Notes: generated from the letters alone by a model not told the origin. Shown: positions 7,702-14,861, numbered from the stretch's first letter. The stretch: DNA of 20,571 bases from Gemmatimonadota bacterium (GCA_019347645.1 JAHWKZ010000013.1:1-20571), one strand, 5' to 3'. Numbers and translations: made by a program.

Positions 7702-8105
7702 CGCGCGCGCCGCGCCAGCCAGTCCTCGAACGCCGCGTCCGATTCGACGTCGGGGGACCGCGAGGGGGGCTCTTCTTTCGTCGCCTCTTCCTCCTGCGGC
7801 GGGCCGGTCCGGGCGGCCATCTCCTCCAGCGGCGGCCCCGCCGGCTCGGCGCGCTCGGATTCCTCCCCGTTCTCATCCCGTCCTTCGGGCGGGATGGCGA
7901 CCTCGACGTCCTCCTCGCCGCGCTCGGCCGCCTCGACCAGCTCGGCGATCCGCTCGGCGACCCGCGGATCCCCCGGCCGCTGGTGTTGGATCCGTCGATA
8001 GATCTCCAGCGCCCGCTCGTAGAGGCCCTGCTGCGCGTAGATCTCCGCCAGCGTGCCGGTGGCGATCTCGGGCTCGCGACCCGGTTCTCTGTCGTGGGAA
8101 TGCAT
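7698..8105 (-). CDS. Small TPR-like protein with acidic C-terminal tail
   Basis: A 135-residue predicted cytoplasmic protein. One recognisable TPR-like helix pair (ATGTLAEIYAQQGLYERALE, about residues 15-34) is followed by YRRIQHQRPGDPRVAERI. The rest is a charged, Glu/Pro-rich, probably disordered tail ending in a short FEDWLARRAR helix. I prefer ATG at 8103-8105. An in-frame start 12 codons upstream would put the promoter's -10 box inside the coding region. The 3' end overlaps the peptidase gene by four bases, making this the first gene of the run. The function is unknown; a scaffold or adaptor role is only a guess. The larger TPR protein at 18382-19710 has a similar acidic Pro/Glu-rich style but no obvious sequence identity. 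Confidence 0.72.
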   Translation of the reverse strand: MHSHDREPGREPEIATGTLAEIYAQQGLYERALEIYRRIQHQRPGDPRVAERIAELVEAAERGEEDVEVAIPPEGRDENGEESERAEPAGPPLEEMAARTGPPQEEEATKEEPPSRSPDVESDAAFEDWLARRAR

Positions 8106-8112
8106 CGCCCGC

Positions 8113-8141
8113 AGTATAGGGAGGGGGCTGGACGCCGGCAA
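8113..8141 (-). promoter_or_regulatory. Candidate sigma70-type promoter, possibly giving a leaderless mRNA
   Basis: On the minus strand TTGCCG (8136-8141) and TATACT (8113-8118) are separated by exactly 17 bp. Only seven bases lie between the -10 box and the ATG at 8105, so transcription would start at or next to the start codon. It would drive the TPR-peptidase-capD-pglD run. Confidence 0.6.
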
Positions 8142-8493
8142 TCGACATCGGCACTAGAGTGATCCAGTCTAGACCGGGCTCCTTGAGCCAACCACAAATG
8201 CTCGGAAAGCTGGGCTGCAGCTCTGGCGCCGCAACCAAGAACTACATTGCCTGTTTCTTCCCATACCCTGCTCGCCTGATTTAAAGCTCCTGCGCGACGG
8301 TAGTAACTCCTGTACCGATCCGGCCAAGTTCGAACGCGAACGGGGTGTCGATTCCGTGGTTAAGAGAAAAGATTGACAGGAAGTTGTCTCTGGAAGACTG
8401 GCTTCCCGGACACTAAACCGCGGCGGAGACCGCAGCAGCCGGATCCCATACACCCGACGCCAGTCCTCCGCGGGGGAACCTTTGATCTGCGGC
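8142..8493. other. Intergenic stretch with no recognisable gene
   Basis: About 350 bp upstream of the promoter at 8113-8141. The minus-strand reading frame here (8169-8513) has Arg/Ser-rich low-complexity content and no family resemblance. The stretch may hold further decayed transposase sequence, since it lies directly downstream of the HTH fragment at 8494-8688, but I could not align it with confidence. No tRNA, riboswitch or clear terminator was seen. Confidence 0.5.
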
Positions 8494-8688
8494 TCACCGA
8501 TCGAGATCCTCACCCCGCAACAGCCGCAAGATGATCTCCATCTTGCGGACCGTGCTCCAGCGCTGGGGCAGATCCTCGCGTTCCGGCCCCTCTAACAGGC
8601 ACCCTCCAGGCCCTAGATCCGGCCATTCAAGGCCACCAACCCAGGATCTCGGAAACTGCGGTCGCTTTAGTAATTCCGTTCCCCGCAT
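8494..8688 (-). pseudogene. Remnant of a transposase-type helix-turn-helix N-terminus
   Basis: A 64-codon fragment whose end, LPQRWSTVRKMEIILRLLRG followed by EDLDR, resembles the N-terminal HTH of IS3-like transposase OrfA or associated proteins; related proteins continue VSRELGV. Here a TGA follows at once. Inserting one G before it (CGG-TGAGCC to CGG-GTG-AGC) would restore V-S-R, pointing to a single-base deletion. Downstream similarity quickly fades and the integrase-core partner is missing. The match is from memory of the motif, without alignment, so the IS family is not assigned. A genuine small protein is possible but less likely. Confidence 0.5.
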
Positions 8689-8778
8689 CCACGATTTTGA
8701 AGGCTCCTGATTGCAAATGAGACGTGCCAGAATAGTTAAAATGGCCGCGAGCGCCCCTCATACCTCTCTTCGCTGATT

Positions 8779-9696
8779 TCAAAAAACATCAGCTCCCAGC
8801 CGAGTGGTGGAGTCGAATTTAGGCTCCTGTCTGTCCAAGATACTTCGGGCATGACCCAGCCGATGCACGTAATGATAACGCGGTGGCTCGTAATGATTTT
8901 CAGCGGTAAATGGCTCAGCAAATTTACCCGCGACCAAATCGTCACGCACGAAGAACGCATTGATACCATTAAAGTCGCATCCTACTAGACTATAGCCAAG
9001 TTGTCGACCAAGGTTCTCAAAAGCCTTCAGACTTGCTCCAAAGTTTTGGGTGCCATCCCATACACGGTCTGCAACGTAATGAAGCTTCCATTCTATATCA
9101 GGTGGAACAGCTGCATTATATTCAACTACGACCACTCTTGGCGAAAACGACCGGAGGGCTTGCCAAATATAAAAAGTATTTATATCTATATCTATAGAAA
9201 GCAGATCGAATATTTTTGGAACTTGGAGCTGTTCTAATAGTTCAGTTATATTTTCTTTATCGACAAAAGATACACTAAATGTTAGACCCTTACTTTCATC
9301 AGTTGCATATTCCTTAACAGTCTCTAAGAACGAATCACTTCCATCAATCCAAAAGCCATTCCAACCCTGAGACAAAAGAAATGCCGTGTTGTTCTCCAAG
9401 CCATCCCCTACTCCGATCTCGACAAACACGCGGCTGGATTCACCGATTCGTTGAAAGATTTCATGAATTATACCATCCTCGCCATTTTGTGAGTTGACTT
9501 GAAAGCCATAGCGATTCAACCGGCCTGCTTCACCATAGCGCGGATGCATCAATTCCAATTCACGATTCCGCATGCCTTCCATCTTTCGGATAGCCTCAAT
9601 ATTAGAATTAATACGTTTAAGAGAATCTCTTATTTGTAACATTTCCCTATAGACTGGCAAAAAACGCGCAAGGTTGGCGAGCATTCTCCTGAACAT
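8779..9696 (-). CDS. FkbM-like SAM-dependent methyltransferase-fold protein
   Basis: A 305-residue protein with a possible coiled-coil N-terminus (about 18-50) and a Rossmann methyltransferase-like core. VNSQNGEDGIIHEIF is at 68-81, motif I-like FVEIGVGDG at 91-99, GWNGFWIDGSDSF at 111-123, DLLSIDIDINTFYIWQ at 164-179 and PRVVVVEYN at 186-194. Relatives with the SQNGEDG and FVEIGVGDG pattern often occur in O-antigen and capsule islands, where they are thought to methylate glycans; the substrate is unknown. I chose ATG at 9694-9696 because GAGG lies four bases upstream; a TTG seven codons earlier is possible. The gene is much richer in A+T than its neighbours, has no operon partners and is flanked by recombinase and transposase remnants, all signs of horizontal acquisition. 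The frame is intact. Confidence 0.8.
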   Translation of the reverse strand: MFRRMLANLARFLPVYREMLQIRDSLKRINSNIEAIRKMEGMRNRELELMHPRYGEAGRLNRYGFQVNSQNGEDGIIHEIFQRIGESSRVFVEIGVGDGLENNTAFLLSQGWNGFWIDGSDSFLETVKEYATDESKGLTFSVSFVDKENITELLEQLQVPKIFDLLSIDIDINTFYIWQALRSFSPRVVVVEYNAAVPPDIEWKLHYVADRVWDGTQNFGASLKAFENLGRQLGYSLVGCDFNGINAFFVRDDLVAGKFAEPFTAENHYEPPRYHYVHRLGHARSILDRQEPKFDSTTRLGADVF

Positions 9697-9966
9697 AAGA
9701 CCTCGCTCTACTTGCAAGTTATCGTGAGGTTACGACGTATCCTTTAGTGTACCAACTATTCAAGAATACTAGGCTAGATCGTTCAATGCAGCCGGTTACT
9801 TCGTCCGCCCACTCTTTACATCACCGAGCAGCAAACCAGTAAGAAATCGAGGGGAATCCTTTTTTAATGAGTGAAGATTGTCTCTGATTCTATCTACATT
9901 ATCCGTAAATCACCATTGTATTAGACGGAGGTTACGGCAGCAACGGGAAGCTCCATATGAGGAGTG
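9697..9966. other. AT-rich upstream region of the FkbM-like gene
   Basis: About 270 bp between the FkbM-like gene and the recombinase remnant. No coding frame, tRNA or attC-like core and inverse-core pair was recognised. It would form a long 5' untranslated leader if the promoter-like element at 9985-10014 is used. A closer promoter was looked for, but only poor -10/-35 matches were found. Confidence 0.45.
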
Positions 9967-9967
9967 C

Positions 9968-9983
9968 TATCTACGAGTAGATA
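9968..9983. repeat. 16-bp palindrome next to a promoter-like element
   Basis: TATCTAC-GA-GTAGATA forms perfect 7-bp arms around two bases. It lies one base downstream of the minus-strand -10 candidate (9985-9990), where a repressor could bind, and at the stop end of the recombinase remnant. Confidence 0.55.
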
Positions 9984-9984
9984 T

Positions 9985-10014
9985 AGTATACCGCATCCAT
10001 TCGGCCCGGTCCAA
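9985..10014 (-). promoter_or_regulatory. Weak candidate promoter reading toward the FkbM-like gene
   Basis: TTGGAC (10009-10014) and TATACT (9985-9990) are spaced by 18 bp on the minus strand. The boxes are good, but they fall inside the degraded recombinase coding end and about 280 bp before the FkbM-like start, so chance is possible. Confidence 0.35.
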
Positions 10015-10561
10015 CGGAAATTGGGCGTCCGCGCCCGCCCGATTTAGCACGAGGGTGTAGATGATGTCGTGCTAACGTCTCTATGCCCCAGCAACTCCTG
10101 GATCACCCGAATGTCGTTTCCATGCTCCAGCAGGTGGGTGGCGAACGCAGCCGGAGCTTCCAAGATGTGATAATGGCTTTGTGACCGCGCGGCTCAAATC
10201 TCCTATTTGACCGCCCGCTGGAGCACGATCTTGGGAAGGTCATGCCGCCGGCAAGGCCGGTACTCGAATGGTGGTAGAGCGCGTGGCCAGGAACAACGAC
10301 CGCCAGTCCTAATCCCTCGTCGGCTGCGGGTACTCGTTCGATGATTGTCGGCAATAAGATGATTTGAGCCATGGCGAGGTCTATCTGATGCTGTTGACGC
10401 ACGTGCTCGAATTGCTTCTCCACGGGTCGCCCGGGAGCCGGTGCAGCCATCTTTATACGAGATATCACGTAGCCTCCGCCCCCGCCGAACGTACACGGCC
10501 GCGCCGGGTCGACGTCCGGGAAGGGGCGCACTATCTTCGTAGCGTTACGATCCGGCCGGAC

Positions 10562-10590
10562 TTTCCGCCGAAAATCGTATTCGTTATATC
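10562..10590 (+). promoter_or_regulatory. Weak candidate promoter for ppiD
   Basis: TTTCCG (10562-10567) and TATATC (10585-10590) are 17 bp apart, placing transcription start about 26 nt before the ppiD ATG. The -35 is poor. Some promoter is needed here because the preceding plus-strand DNA carries no gene. Confidence 0.35.
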
Positions 10591-10622
10591 GACTTCTCTC
10601 TCCATCACAGGCGGTTTCCACC

Positions 10623-12440
10623 ATGATGCGACAGCTCCGCGAATCGACGAAGTTCATCATGGTCATCGTCGCGATCGCGTTCGTCGGGCTGATGGTATTC
10701 GAATGGGGCATGGACTTCTCGGGCCAGACGGCCACGGGCGGGCAGCCCACCGACCTGGGCCGGGTGAACGGCGCCGAGGTCACCGTCGACGCCTACCAGC
10801 GACAGTACCAGATCCTGCTCGAGCAGGCCCAGCAGAGCTCGCCCGGCGGCCTCTCCGACGACGAGCTCGAGCGGATCGAGCAGCAGGCGTGGGACGACGT
10901 CGTGAACCTGACGCTCCTCCAGGAGGAGGCGCGCGACCGGGAGATCGAGATCAGTGACGTCGAGCTGGTCGAGTACATCAAGTTCAACCCGCCGCCCGAC
11001 ATGGTGAACCTGCCCGCGTTCCAGAGCGAGGGTCGATTCGACCTGCAGAAGTACCAGCAGGCGCTGTCCGACCCGGCGCTCTCCCAGACGTGGCGCGAGT
11101 ACGAGCGCCAGATGCGCCAGACCCTGCCGATCCTGCGCCTCCAGGAGCAGGTGGTGGCCGGCGTCACGGTGACCGAGGCGGAGCTCCGCAAGGCCTACCT
11201 CGACCGCAACGAGCGGGCGCGGATCGCCTACCTGTATCTCGACCCGGAGCGCCTCGTCCCCGAGTCCGAGGTCCAGGTCACCGACGAGGATGTCCGGAGC
11301 TTCTACGAGGAGAGCAAGGAGGAGTACCGCCGCGCCGAGAGCGCCGACGTCCGCTATGTCTCGTTCCGGCCCGAGGTCGTCGGCGCCGACTCGGCGCGGG
11401 TGGCCGCGCTGGCCGACTCCCTGGCCGGCGAGGCCCGCGAGGAGGACGCGGACTTCGCCGCGCTCGCCGAGGACCACAGCGACGACGCGATCACGGCCCA
11501 GCGCGGCGGCGACCTGGGGTGGATCCGCCCCGAGGCGATGACCCCGGCGATCGCCGAGGTGCTCCGGACGGGAGAGCCGGGCGAGGTGGTCGGACCCGTC
11601 CGCTCCCCCTTCGGATGGCACGTCCTGAAGATCGAGGACCGACAGACCCAGGAGGGCCAGACGCGGGTCCGGGCGCGCCAGATCCTCCTGGCGATCGAGC
11701 CCTCCTCCGAGGCCCGGCAGGCGGCGCGAGAGGCCGCCCGGGCGTTCGCCCAGGCCGCCGGCGGGGAGCAGGGAGCGTTCGACTCGGCGGCCGCGGAGCA
11801 CGGGCTCGAGGTCCACGACCCGCCCGTCTTCGAGAAGGGAATCGTGGTTCCCGGCCTGGGGCCGGCGCCGATGCTGACGGCTTTCGTCTTCGAGAACCCG
11901 GTGGGCTCGATCAGCGGTCCCCTGGAGCAGGACGGCGACTTGTACGTCGTGCGGGTGGACCGCCGCTATCCGGCCGGCTACGTCGCATTCGAGCGCGTCG
12001 CCCCGCGGATCCGGGCGGAGCTGGTCCGGCGCGAACGTCTGGAGAGGACGCGCGCCATCGGGTCCGAGATCACCGACGTCGTCCGCCAGCGGGGTCTGGA
12101 GGGGGCCGCCGAGCGGTACGGGCTGGAGGTCCGGACGACCGACTGGTTCAATCGGACGAACAACATTCCCGGAGTGGGGAGCGGAACGCCGGTCGCCGGC
12201 GCGGCGTTCGGCCTGGCCGAGGGACAGACCGCGGGGCCGATCGAGACCGAACGGGGGCTCTACTTCCTGCGCGTGCTCGAGAAGGACCCGGTCGACCCGC
12301 AGGCGTACGAGCAGGCGAAGCCCGAGCTGATGGCTCAGATCCGCCGCGAGAAGATGCAGCGGATGTTCACCACGTGGTTCGAGGGACTCAAGGAGCGGGC
12401 CGAAGTGGTCGACAACCGGGCGCTGCTCCTCGGCACCTGA
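10623..12440 (+). CDS. ppiD: PpiD-like periplasmic peptidyl-prolyl isomerase/chaperone
   Basis: A 605-residue membrane-anchored SurA-N/parvulin protein. A single N-terminal transmembrane segment (about residues 10-28, in FIMVIVAIAFVGLMVFEW) is followed by the SurA-like chaperone region (about 45-235) and a parvulin domain (about 240-340). The parvulin domain contains DFAALAEDHSDD, GGDLGWIRPEAM and GPVRSPFGWHVLKIEDR. A second, degenerate parvulin-like repeat (about 360-455) begins RVRARQILLAI, and a C-terminal helical part may complete the chaperone fold. PpiD homologues sit at the inner membrane near the Sec translocon and help fold exported proteins. Two adjacent ATGs (10623 and 10626) are possible starts; AGGCGG lies about eight bases before the first. 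The gene is transcribed alone and ends at a hairpin terminator. Confidence 0.92.
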   Translation: MMRQLRESTKFIMVIVAIAFVGLMVFEWGMDFSGQTATGGQPTDLGRVNGAEVTVDAYQRQYQILLEQAQQSSPGGLSDDELERIEQQAWDDVVNLTLLQEEARDREIEISDVELVEYIKFNPPPDMVNLPAFQSEGRFDLQKYQQALSDPALSQTWREYERQMRQTLPILRLQEQVVAGVTVTEAELRKAYLDRNERARIAYLYLDPERLVPESEVQVTDEDVRSFYEESKEEYRRAESADVRYVSFRPEVVGADSARVAALADSLAGEAREEDADFAALAEDHSDDAITAQRGGDLGWIRPEAMTPAIAEVLRTGEPGEVVGPVRSPFGWHVLKIEDRQTQEGQTRVRARQILLAIEPSSEARQAAREAARAFAQAAGGEQGAFDSAAAEHGLEVHDPPVFEKGIVVPGLGPAPMLTAFVFENPVGSISGPLEQDGDLYVVRVDRRYPAGYVAFERVAPRIRAELVRRERLERTRAIGSEITDVVRQRGLEGAAERYGLEVRTTDWFNRTNNIPGVGSGTPVAGAAFGLAEGQTAGPIETERGLYFLRVLEKDPVDPQAYEQAKPELMAQIRREKMQRMFTTWFEGLKERAEVVDNRALLLGT

Positions 12441-12451
12441 CGCCCGAACAA

Positions 12452-12487
12452 AAGGGCCGGCTCGCGGTTTCCCGCCAGCCGGCCCTT
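12452..12487. terminator. Bidirectional intrinsic terminator between ppiD and tatA
   Basis: Perfect 11-bp arms AAGGGCCGGCT (12452-12462) and AGCCGGCCCTT (12477-12487) enclose an inner GCGG/CCGC stem. The T-rich tail is better on the minus strand (CCCTTTTGTT) than on the plus strand (CCCTTCTTCG). It serves the converging ppiD and tatA operons. Confidence 0.9.
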
Positions 12488-12512
12488 CTTCGTATCCCGA
12501 TCGGAGCGCGGC

Positions 12513-12710
12513 TCAGTTGCCGCCGTCGCTCCCCTTCTTGACCGATTCGTCCTTGTCGATCTCTTCCTGGATCTCGTTGATCCCTCGCTTGAACTCTCGA
12601 ATCCCCTTGCCCAGCGACTGGCCGAGCTCCGGCAAGCGCTTCGCGCCGAAGAGCAGCAGCAGGATGAAGAGGATGAGGAGGATCTCCTGCATCCCGATGG
12701 TTCCGAACAT
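12513..12710 (-). CDS. tatA: TatA/TatE-family twin-arginine translocase subunit
   Basis: A 65-residue protein with the classic Tat layout: a short periplasmic N-terminus, one transmembrane helix (about residues 8-22), the FG hinge (FGAKRLPELG), an amphipathic helix (QSLGKGIREFKRGINEI) and a charged, acidic-basic tail. TatA oligomers help folded proteins bearing twin-arginine signals across the inner membrane. A GGGGGAG ribosome site precedes the ATG. It is the last gene of the seven-gene minus-strand operon and is followed by the terminator. tatB and tatC are not in the window. TatA and TatB cannot always be told apart, but the short length favours TatA/E. Confidence 0.93.
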   Translation of the reverse strand: MFGTIGMQEILLILFILLLLFGAKRLPELGQSLGKGIREFKRGINEIQEEIDKDESVKKGSDGGN

Positions 12711-12738
12711 CGTCTCCCCCTCGCGCCTCCGAGAAGGC

Positions 12739-13005
12739 TCAGAAGAAGGCCCGGTACAGGTACGCGGCCAGTGCCACGCCCACCAGGCTCATGACGTTGA
12801 CGTGGAGCGTCAACGGGCCGAGCGTCAGCCCGAGCGCGATCAGGTCGATCGAGACCGGCCCGAATGCCCCGGCCACCGACGTGGTGAAGAAGTCGCGCGC
12901 GACGCCGGCGGGTAGGAAGCGGGCCAACGACTCTCCAAGGAAGCTACCGATCAGCAACCCCAGGGTCAACACGATCGTGTAGAGCGTCAAGTTCTTGCGG
13001 TGCAT
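12739..13005 (-). CDS. DUF4321-type small membrane protein
   Basis: An 88-residue protein with two or three hydrophobic segments: about residues 8-25 (TIVLTLGLLIGSFLGE), 50-68 and 70-86. The pattern GLLIGSFLGE, then LPAGVARDF, DLIALGLTLGP and VMSLVGVALAAYLYR fits the DUF4321 family as I remember it. Function is unknown. It lies 12 bp after the polyprenyl synthase gene and 28 bp before tatA. The family tends to occur beside cell-envelope genes, so an envelope role is plausible but unproven. Confidence 0.75.
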   Translation of the reverse strand: MHRKNLTLYTIVLTLGLLIGSFLGESLARFLPAGVARDFFTTSVAGAFGPVSIDLIALGLTLGPLTLHVNVMSLVGVALAAYLYRAFF

Positions 13006-13017
13006 GGCGCTGCGGGC

Positions 13018-14031
13018 TCAGCGGTCGCGCGCGACCACGTAATCGACGGCGACCTCGAGAACGTCCCGCGCGGAGGTGGGGGGAAGCTCGGAGAGCGACT
13101 CGCGCGCGCGGTCCGCCCAGCGCGCGGCCAGATGGCGGGTGGCTTCGATCCCGCCCTTCTCCTGAACGAGCGTCACGACGCGATCGATCGCCTCGCTCTC
13201 GGGCGGCTCCTCGCGCCCGAACAGGGCCTCGACGGATTCGCGCTCGCCGGCGTCGAGACGGGGCAGGACCGCCAGGAGCGGGTAGGTGACCTGCCCCTCC
13301 CGAAGGTCGGAGCCGGCGGGCTTTCCCATCACCGCCTGCTCGCCGCTGTAGTCCATCAGGTCGTCGACCAGTTGGAAGGCCATCCCCAACCGGTGGCCGT
13401 ATTCCCGGAGCGACCGCCGGTAGTCGGGGGCTCCGATCACGCCGCCCATCTCGCAGGCGGTGGCGACCAGGCTCGCGGTCTTCTTCTCGATCAGGTAGAA
13501 GTACTGGACGGGGTTCTCCACCAGCCATCGGTGATGGGCGATCTCGACCATCTCCCCGATGGTGAGGTCGTTCGTCACCCGCGCGGCGAGCTCGATCAGT
13601 TCGAGGTCGCCGAGGCGGGTGATCTCGCTCATCGCCCGCGAGTAGAGGTAGTCGCCCATGATGACCGCGACCTTGTGCCCCCACCGGTGGTTGAGCGTGG
13701 GAAGGCCCCGGCGGAGCTCGGAGCGGTCGATCGAATCGTCGTGGACCAGGCTCGCCAGATGGATGATCTCGATCACGGCGCCCAGCGCCACCTCGCGCTC
13801 GTCCGGCTCCTCCTCCACCCGGTTGGCCAGCGCCAGGAGGGCCGGCCGGAAGAGCTTGCCGCGCATCTCCTGGAGGTGGAAGACCAGCTCGTCGATGAAC
13901 GGCACCTCGGCCTGGAGGGCGGATTCCATGTGATCGAGGACCGCGTCGAGCGGCCCGGAGACGAGGTCCTGGATCGCCGCCAGTGAGGGCCGGGAGCGGC
14001 CGACGTTCGGAGACGTTGTCCGGGAAGGCAT
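13018..14031 (-). CDS. Long-chain trans-polyprenyl diphosphate synthase (IspB-like)
   Basis: A 337-residue trans-isoprenyl diphosphate synthase. The first Asp-rich motif DDSID (residues 98-102, in LVHDDSIDRSELRRGLPT) and the second DDLMD (223-227, in FQLVDDLMDYSG) bind magnesium and the diphosphates. GKLFRPAL (58-65) and the GDYLYSRA and EKKTASLVATACEMGG segments are typical. It condenses isopentenyl units, probably into an octa- or heptaprenyl side chain for quinones. Product length cannot be read by eye; the small residue S94 upstream of the first motif fits a long product. I placed the start at ATG 14029-14031, 11 bp after the PHP gene, although the open frame runs much further upstream. 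The region above lacks similarity and overlaps PHP in another frame. Confidence 0.93.
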   Translation of the reverse strand: MPSRTTSPNVGRSRPSLAAIQDLVSGPLDAVLDHMESALQAEVPFIDELVFHLQEMRGKLFRPALLALANRVEEEPDEREVALGAVIEIIHLASLVHDDSIDRSELRRGLPTLNHRWGHKVAVIMGDYLYSRAMSEITRLGDLELIELAARVTNDLTIGEMVEIAHHRWLVENPVQYFYLIEKKTASLVATACEMGGVIGAPDYRRSLREYGHRLGMAFQLVDDLMDYSGEQAVMGKPAGSDLREGQVTYPLLAVLPRLDAGERESVEALFGREEPPESEAIDRVVTLVQEKGGIEATRHLAARWADRARESLSELPPTSARDVLEVAVDYVVARDR

Positions 14032-14042
14032 GGCTGCGAAGC

Positions 14043-14861
14043 TTAACCCCGCGCCCGGGACCGGGCAACGAGCGCCGCGGCCCACGCGTCCGGGACCTCG
14101 GGAGTCCCGAGGCGGCTCCGATGGCCCGGCGTGCCGTGGAAGTCCGAGCCGCCGGTGGGCAGGAGATCCAGCCGGCGGGCCATGGCCTCGTAATGCCGGG
14201 TGGCGGCCTGGGAGTGCTCGGTGTGCCGGACCTCCAGGGCCTCGAGGCCGGCTTCCACCAGGGCCGGGATCAGGTCGTCTCGGCGGAAGGTGCCGGGGTG
14301 TGCCAGGCCGGGCACGCCGTCGGCCGCCACGACCAGCTCGCACGCCTCCCGTGGATCGAGCCGTGGCTTCTCCACGTACGCCGGCGCGTGGCGACCGAGA
14401 AACCGCCGGAACGCCTGGTCGACGGTCTCCACCACCCGCCGGCCCACCAGGGCCTGGGCCACGTGCGGCCGGGCGATCGTGCCCGCGCCGCTGGCCCGCT
14501 GGACGTCCTCGAACTCGATCTCGATCCCCAGACCCCGGAGCCGCTCGACCATCTCCCTCGCGCGCGCCTCGCGCTGCGCGGCGAAGGTCGCGAGCGCGGC
14601 CCGCAGAGCGGCGTCCTCGGGATCCACCCCGTAGGCGAGGATGTGCGCCTCCCGCTCGTCGATCCGGCAGGAGAGCTCGACCCCGACGATGACCTCCAGG
14701 CCCGGGGGAGCCGCCGCCCGCGCCGGCGCGACGCCGTCGATCGCGTCGTGATCCGTCACCGCGAGGGCGGTGAGACCCCTCTCGGCGGCCAGCTCGACGA
14801 GCTCCCGGGGGGTCAGCGCCCCGTCGGAGACGACCGTATGGGAGTGGAGATCGACCGCCAC
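14043..14861 (-). CDS. PHP-domain metal-dependent phosphoesterase
   Basis: A 272-residue single-domain PHP protein of the YciV/RNase AM-like group. Metal ligands are visible in DLHSHTVVSDG (residues 4-14), TDHDAIDG (36-43), VGVELSC, RPHVAQAL, GLAHPGTF and the C-terminal TGGSDFHG. Relatives act as 3',5'-nucleotide bisphosphatases or 5'-3' exonucleases that trim RNA 5' ends. The exact substrate cannot be decided here. The GTG start (14859-14861) immediately follows the TGA of the SLBB exporter gene, and the next gene starts 11 bp downstream. Its company with envelope genes is probably only operonic. Confidence 0.88.
   Translation of the reverse strand: MAVDLHSHTVVSDGALTPRELVELAAERGLTALAVTDHDAIDGVAPARAAAPPGLEVIVGVELSCRIDEREAHILAYGVDPEDAALRAALATFAAQREARAREMVERLRGLGIEIEFEDVQRASGAGTIARPHVAQALVGRRVVETVDQAFRRFLGRHAPAYVEKPRLDPREACELVVAADGVPGLAHPGTFRRDDLIPALVEAGLEALEVRHTEHSQAATRHYEAMARRLDLLPTGGSDFHGTPGHRSRLGTPEVPDAWAAALVARSRARG

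Larger units (their letters stand above)
9967..10480 (-). pseudogene. Truncated, frameshifted integron-type tyrosine recombinase (IntI-like) remnant
   Basis: Read on the minus strand in several frames, this is the C-terminal half of an integron-integrase-like protein. In order: FEHVRQQHQIDLA, LPTIIERVPAADEGLG, then ALYHHSST. After a frameshift comes RRHDLPKIVLQRAVK and an in-frame TAG. After another shift FATHLLEHGNDIRVIQELLG continues into GHRDVSTT. A further shift gives IYTLVLNRAGADAQFPLDRA. These match the family order (VRxxHxxDLA, LPxAxERKYPxA, RRHHLHExVLQRAVK, SFATHLLExGxDIRTIQELLGH, YTHVLNR). The HTFRH catalytic box before FATHLLE is destroyed, and the N-terminal half is missing. The gene is therefore dead. 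No attI or cassette array was recognised beside it. Confidence 0.85.

Noticed and set aside
8169..8513. 114-codon minus-strand frame
   Set aside because: No motif, unusual composition for this genome, and no convincing ribosome site; treated as non-coding or decayed.
9001..9237. 78-codon plus-strand frame
   Set aside because: Antisense to the intact FkbM-like gene and no resemblance to a known small protein.
9697..10622. attI/attC sites or a gene-cassette array beside the recombinase remnant
   Set aside because: No paired RYYYAAC/GTTRRRY cores with an imperfect palindrome between them were seen on either strand.
10103..10783. 226-codon minus-strand frame treated as an intact gene
   Set aside because: Only part of it reads as recombinase; its 5' part overlaps ppiD and its promoter, and recombinase motifs jump to other frames. 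It is described as a pseudogene instead.
11090..12541. Plus-strand 483-codon frame inside ppiD
   Set aside because: It is the +1 frame shadow of ppiD, rich in Arg/Gly/Pro and lacking a start signal.
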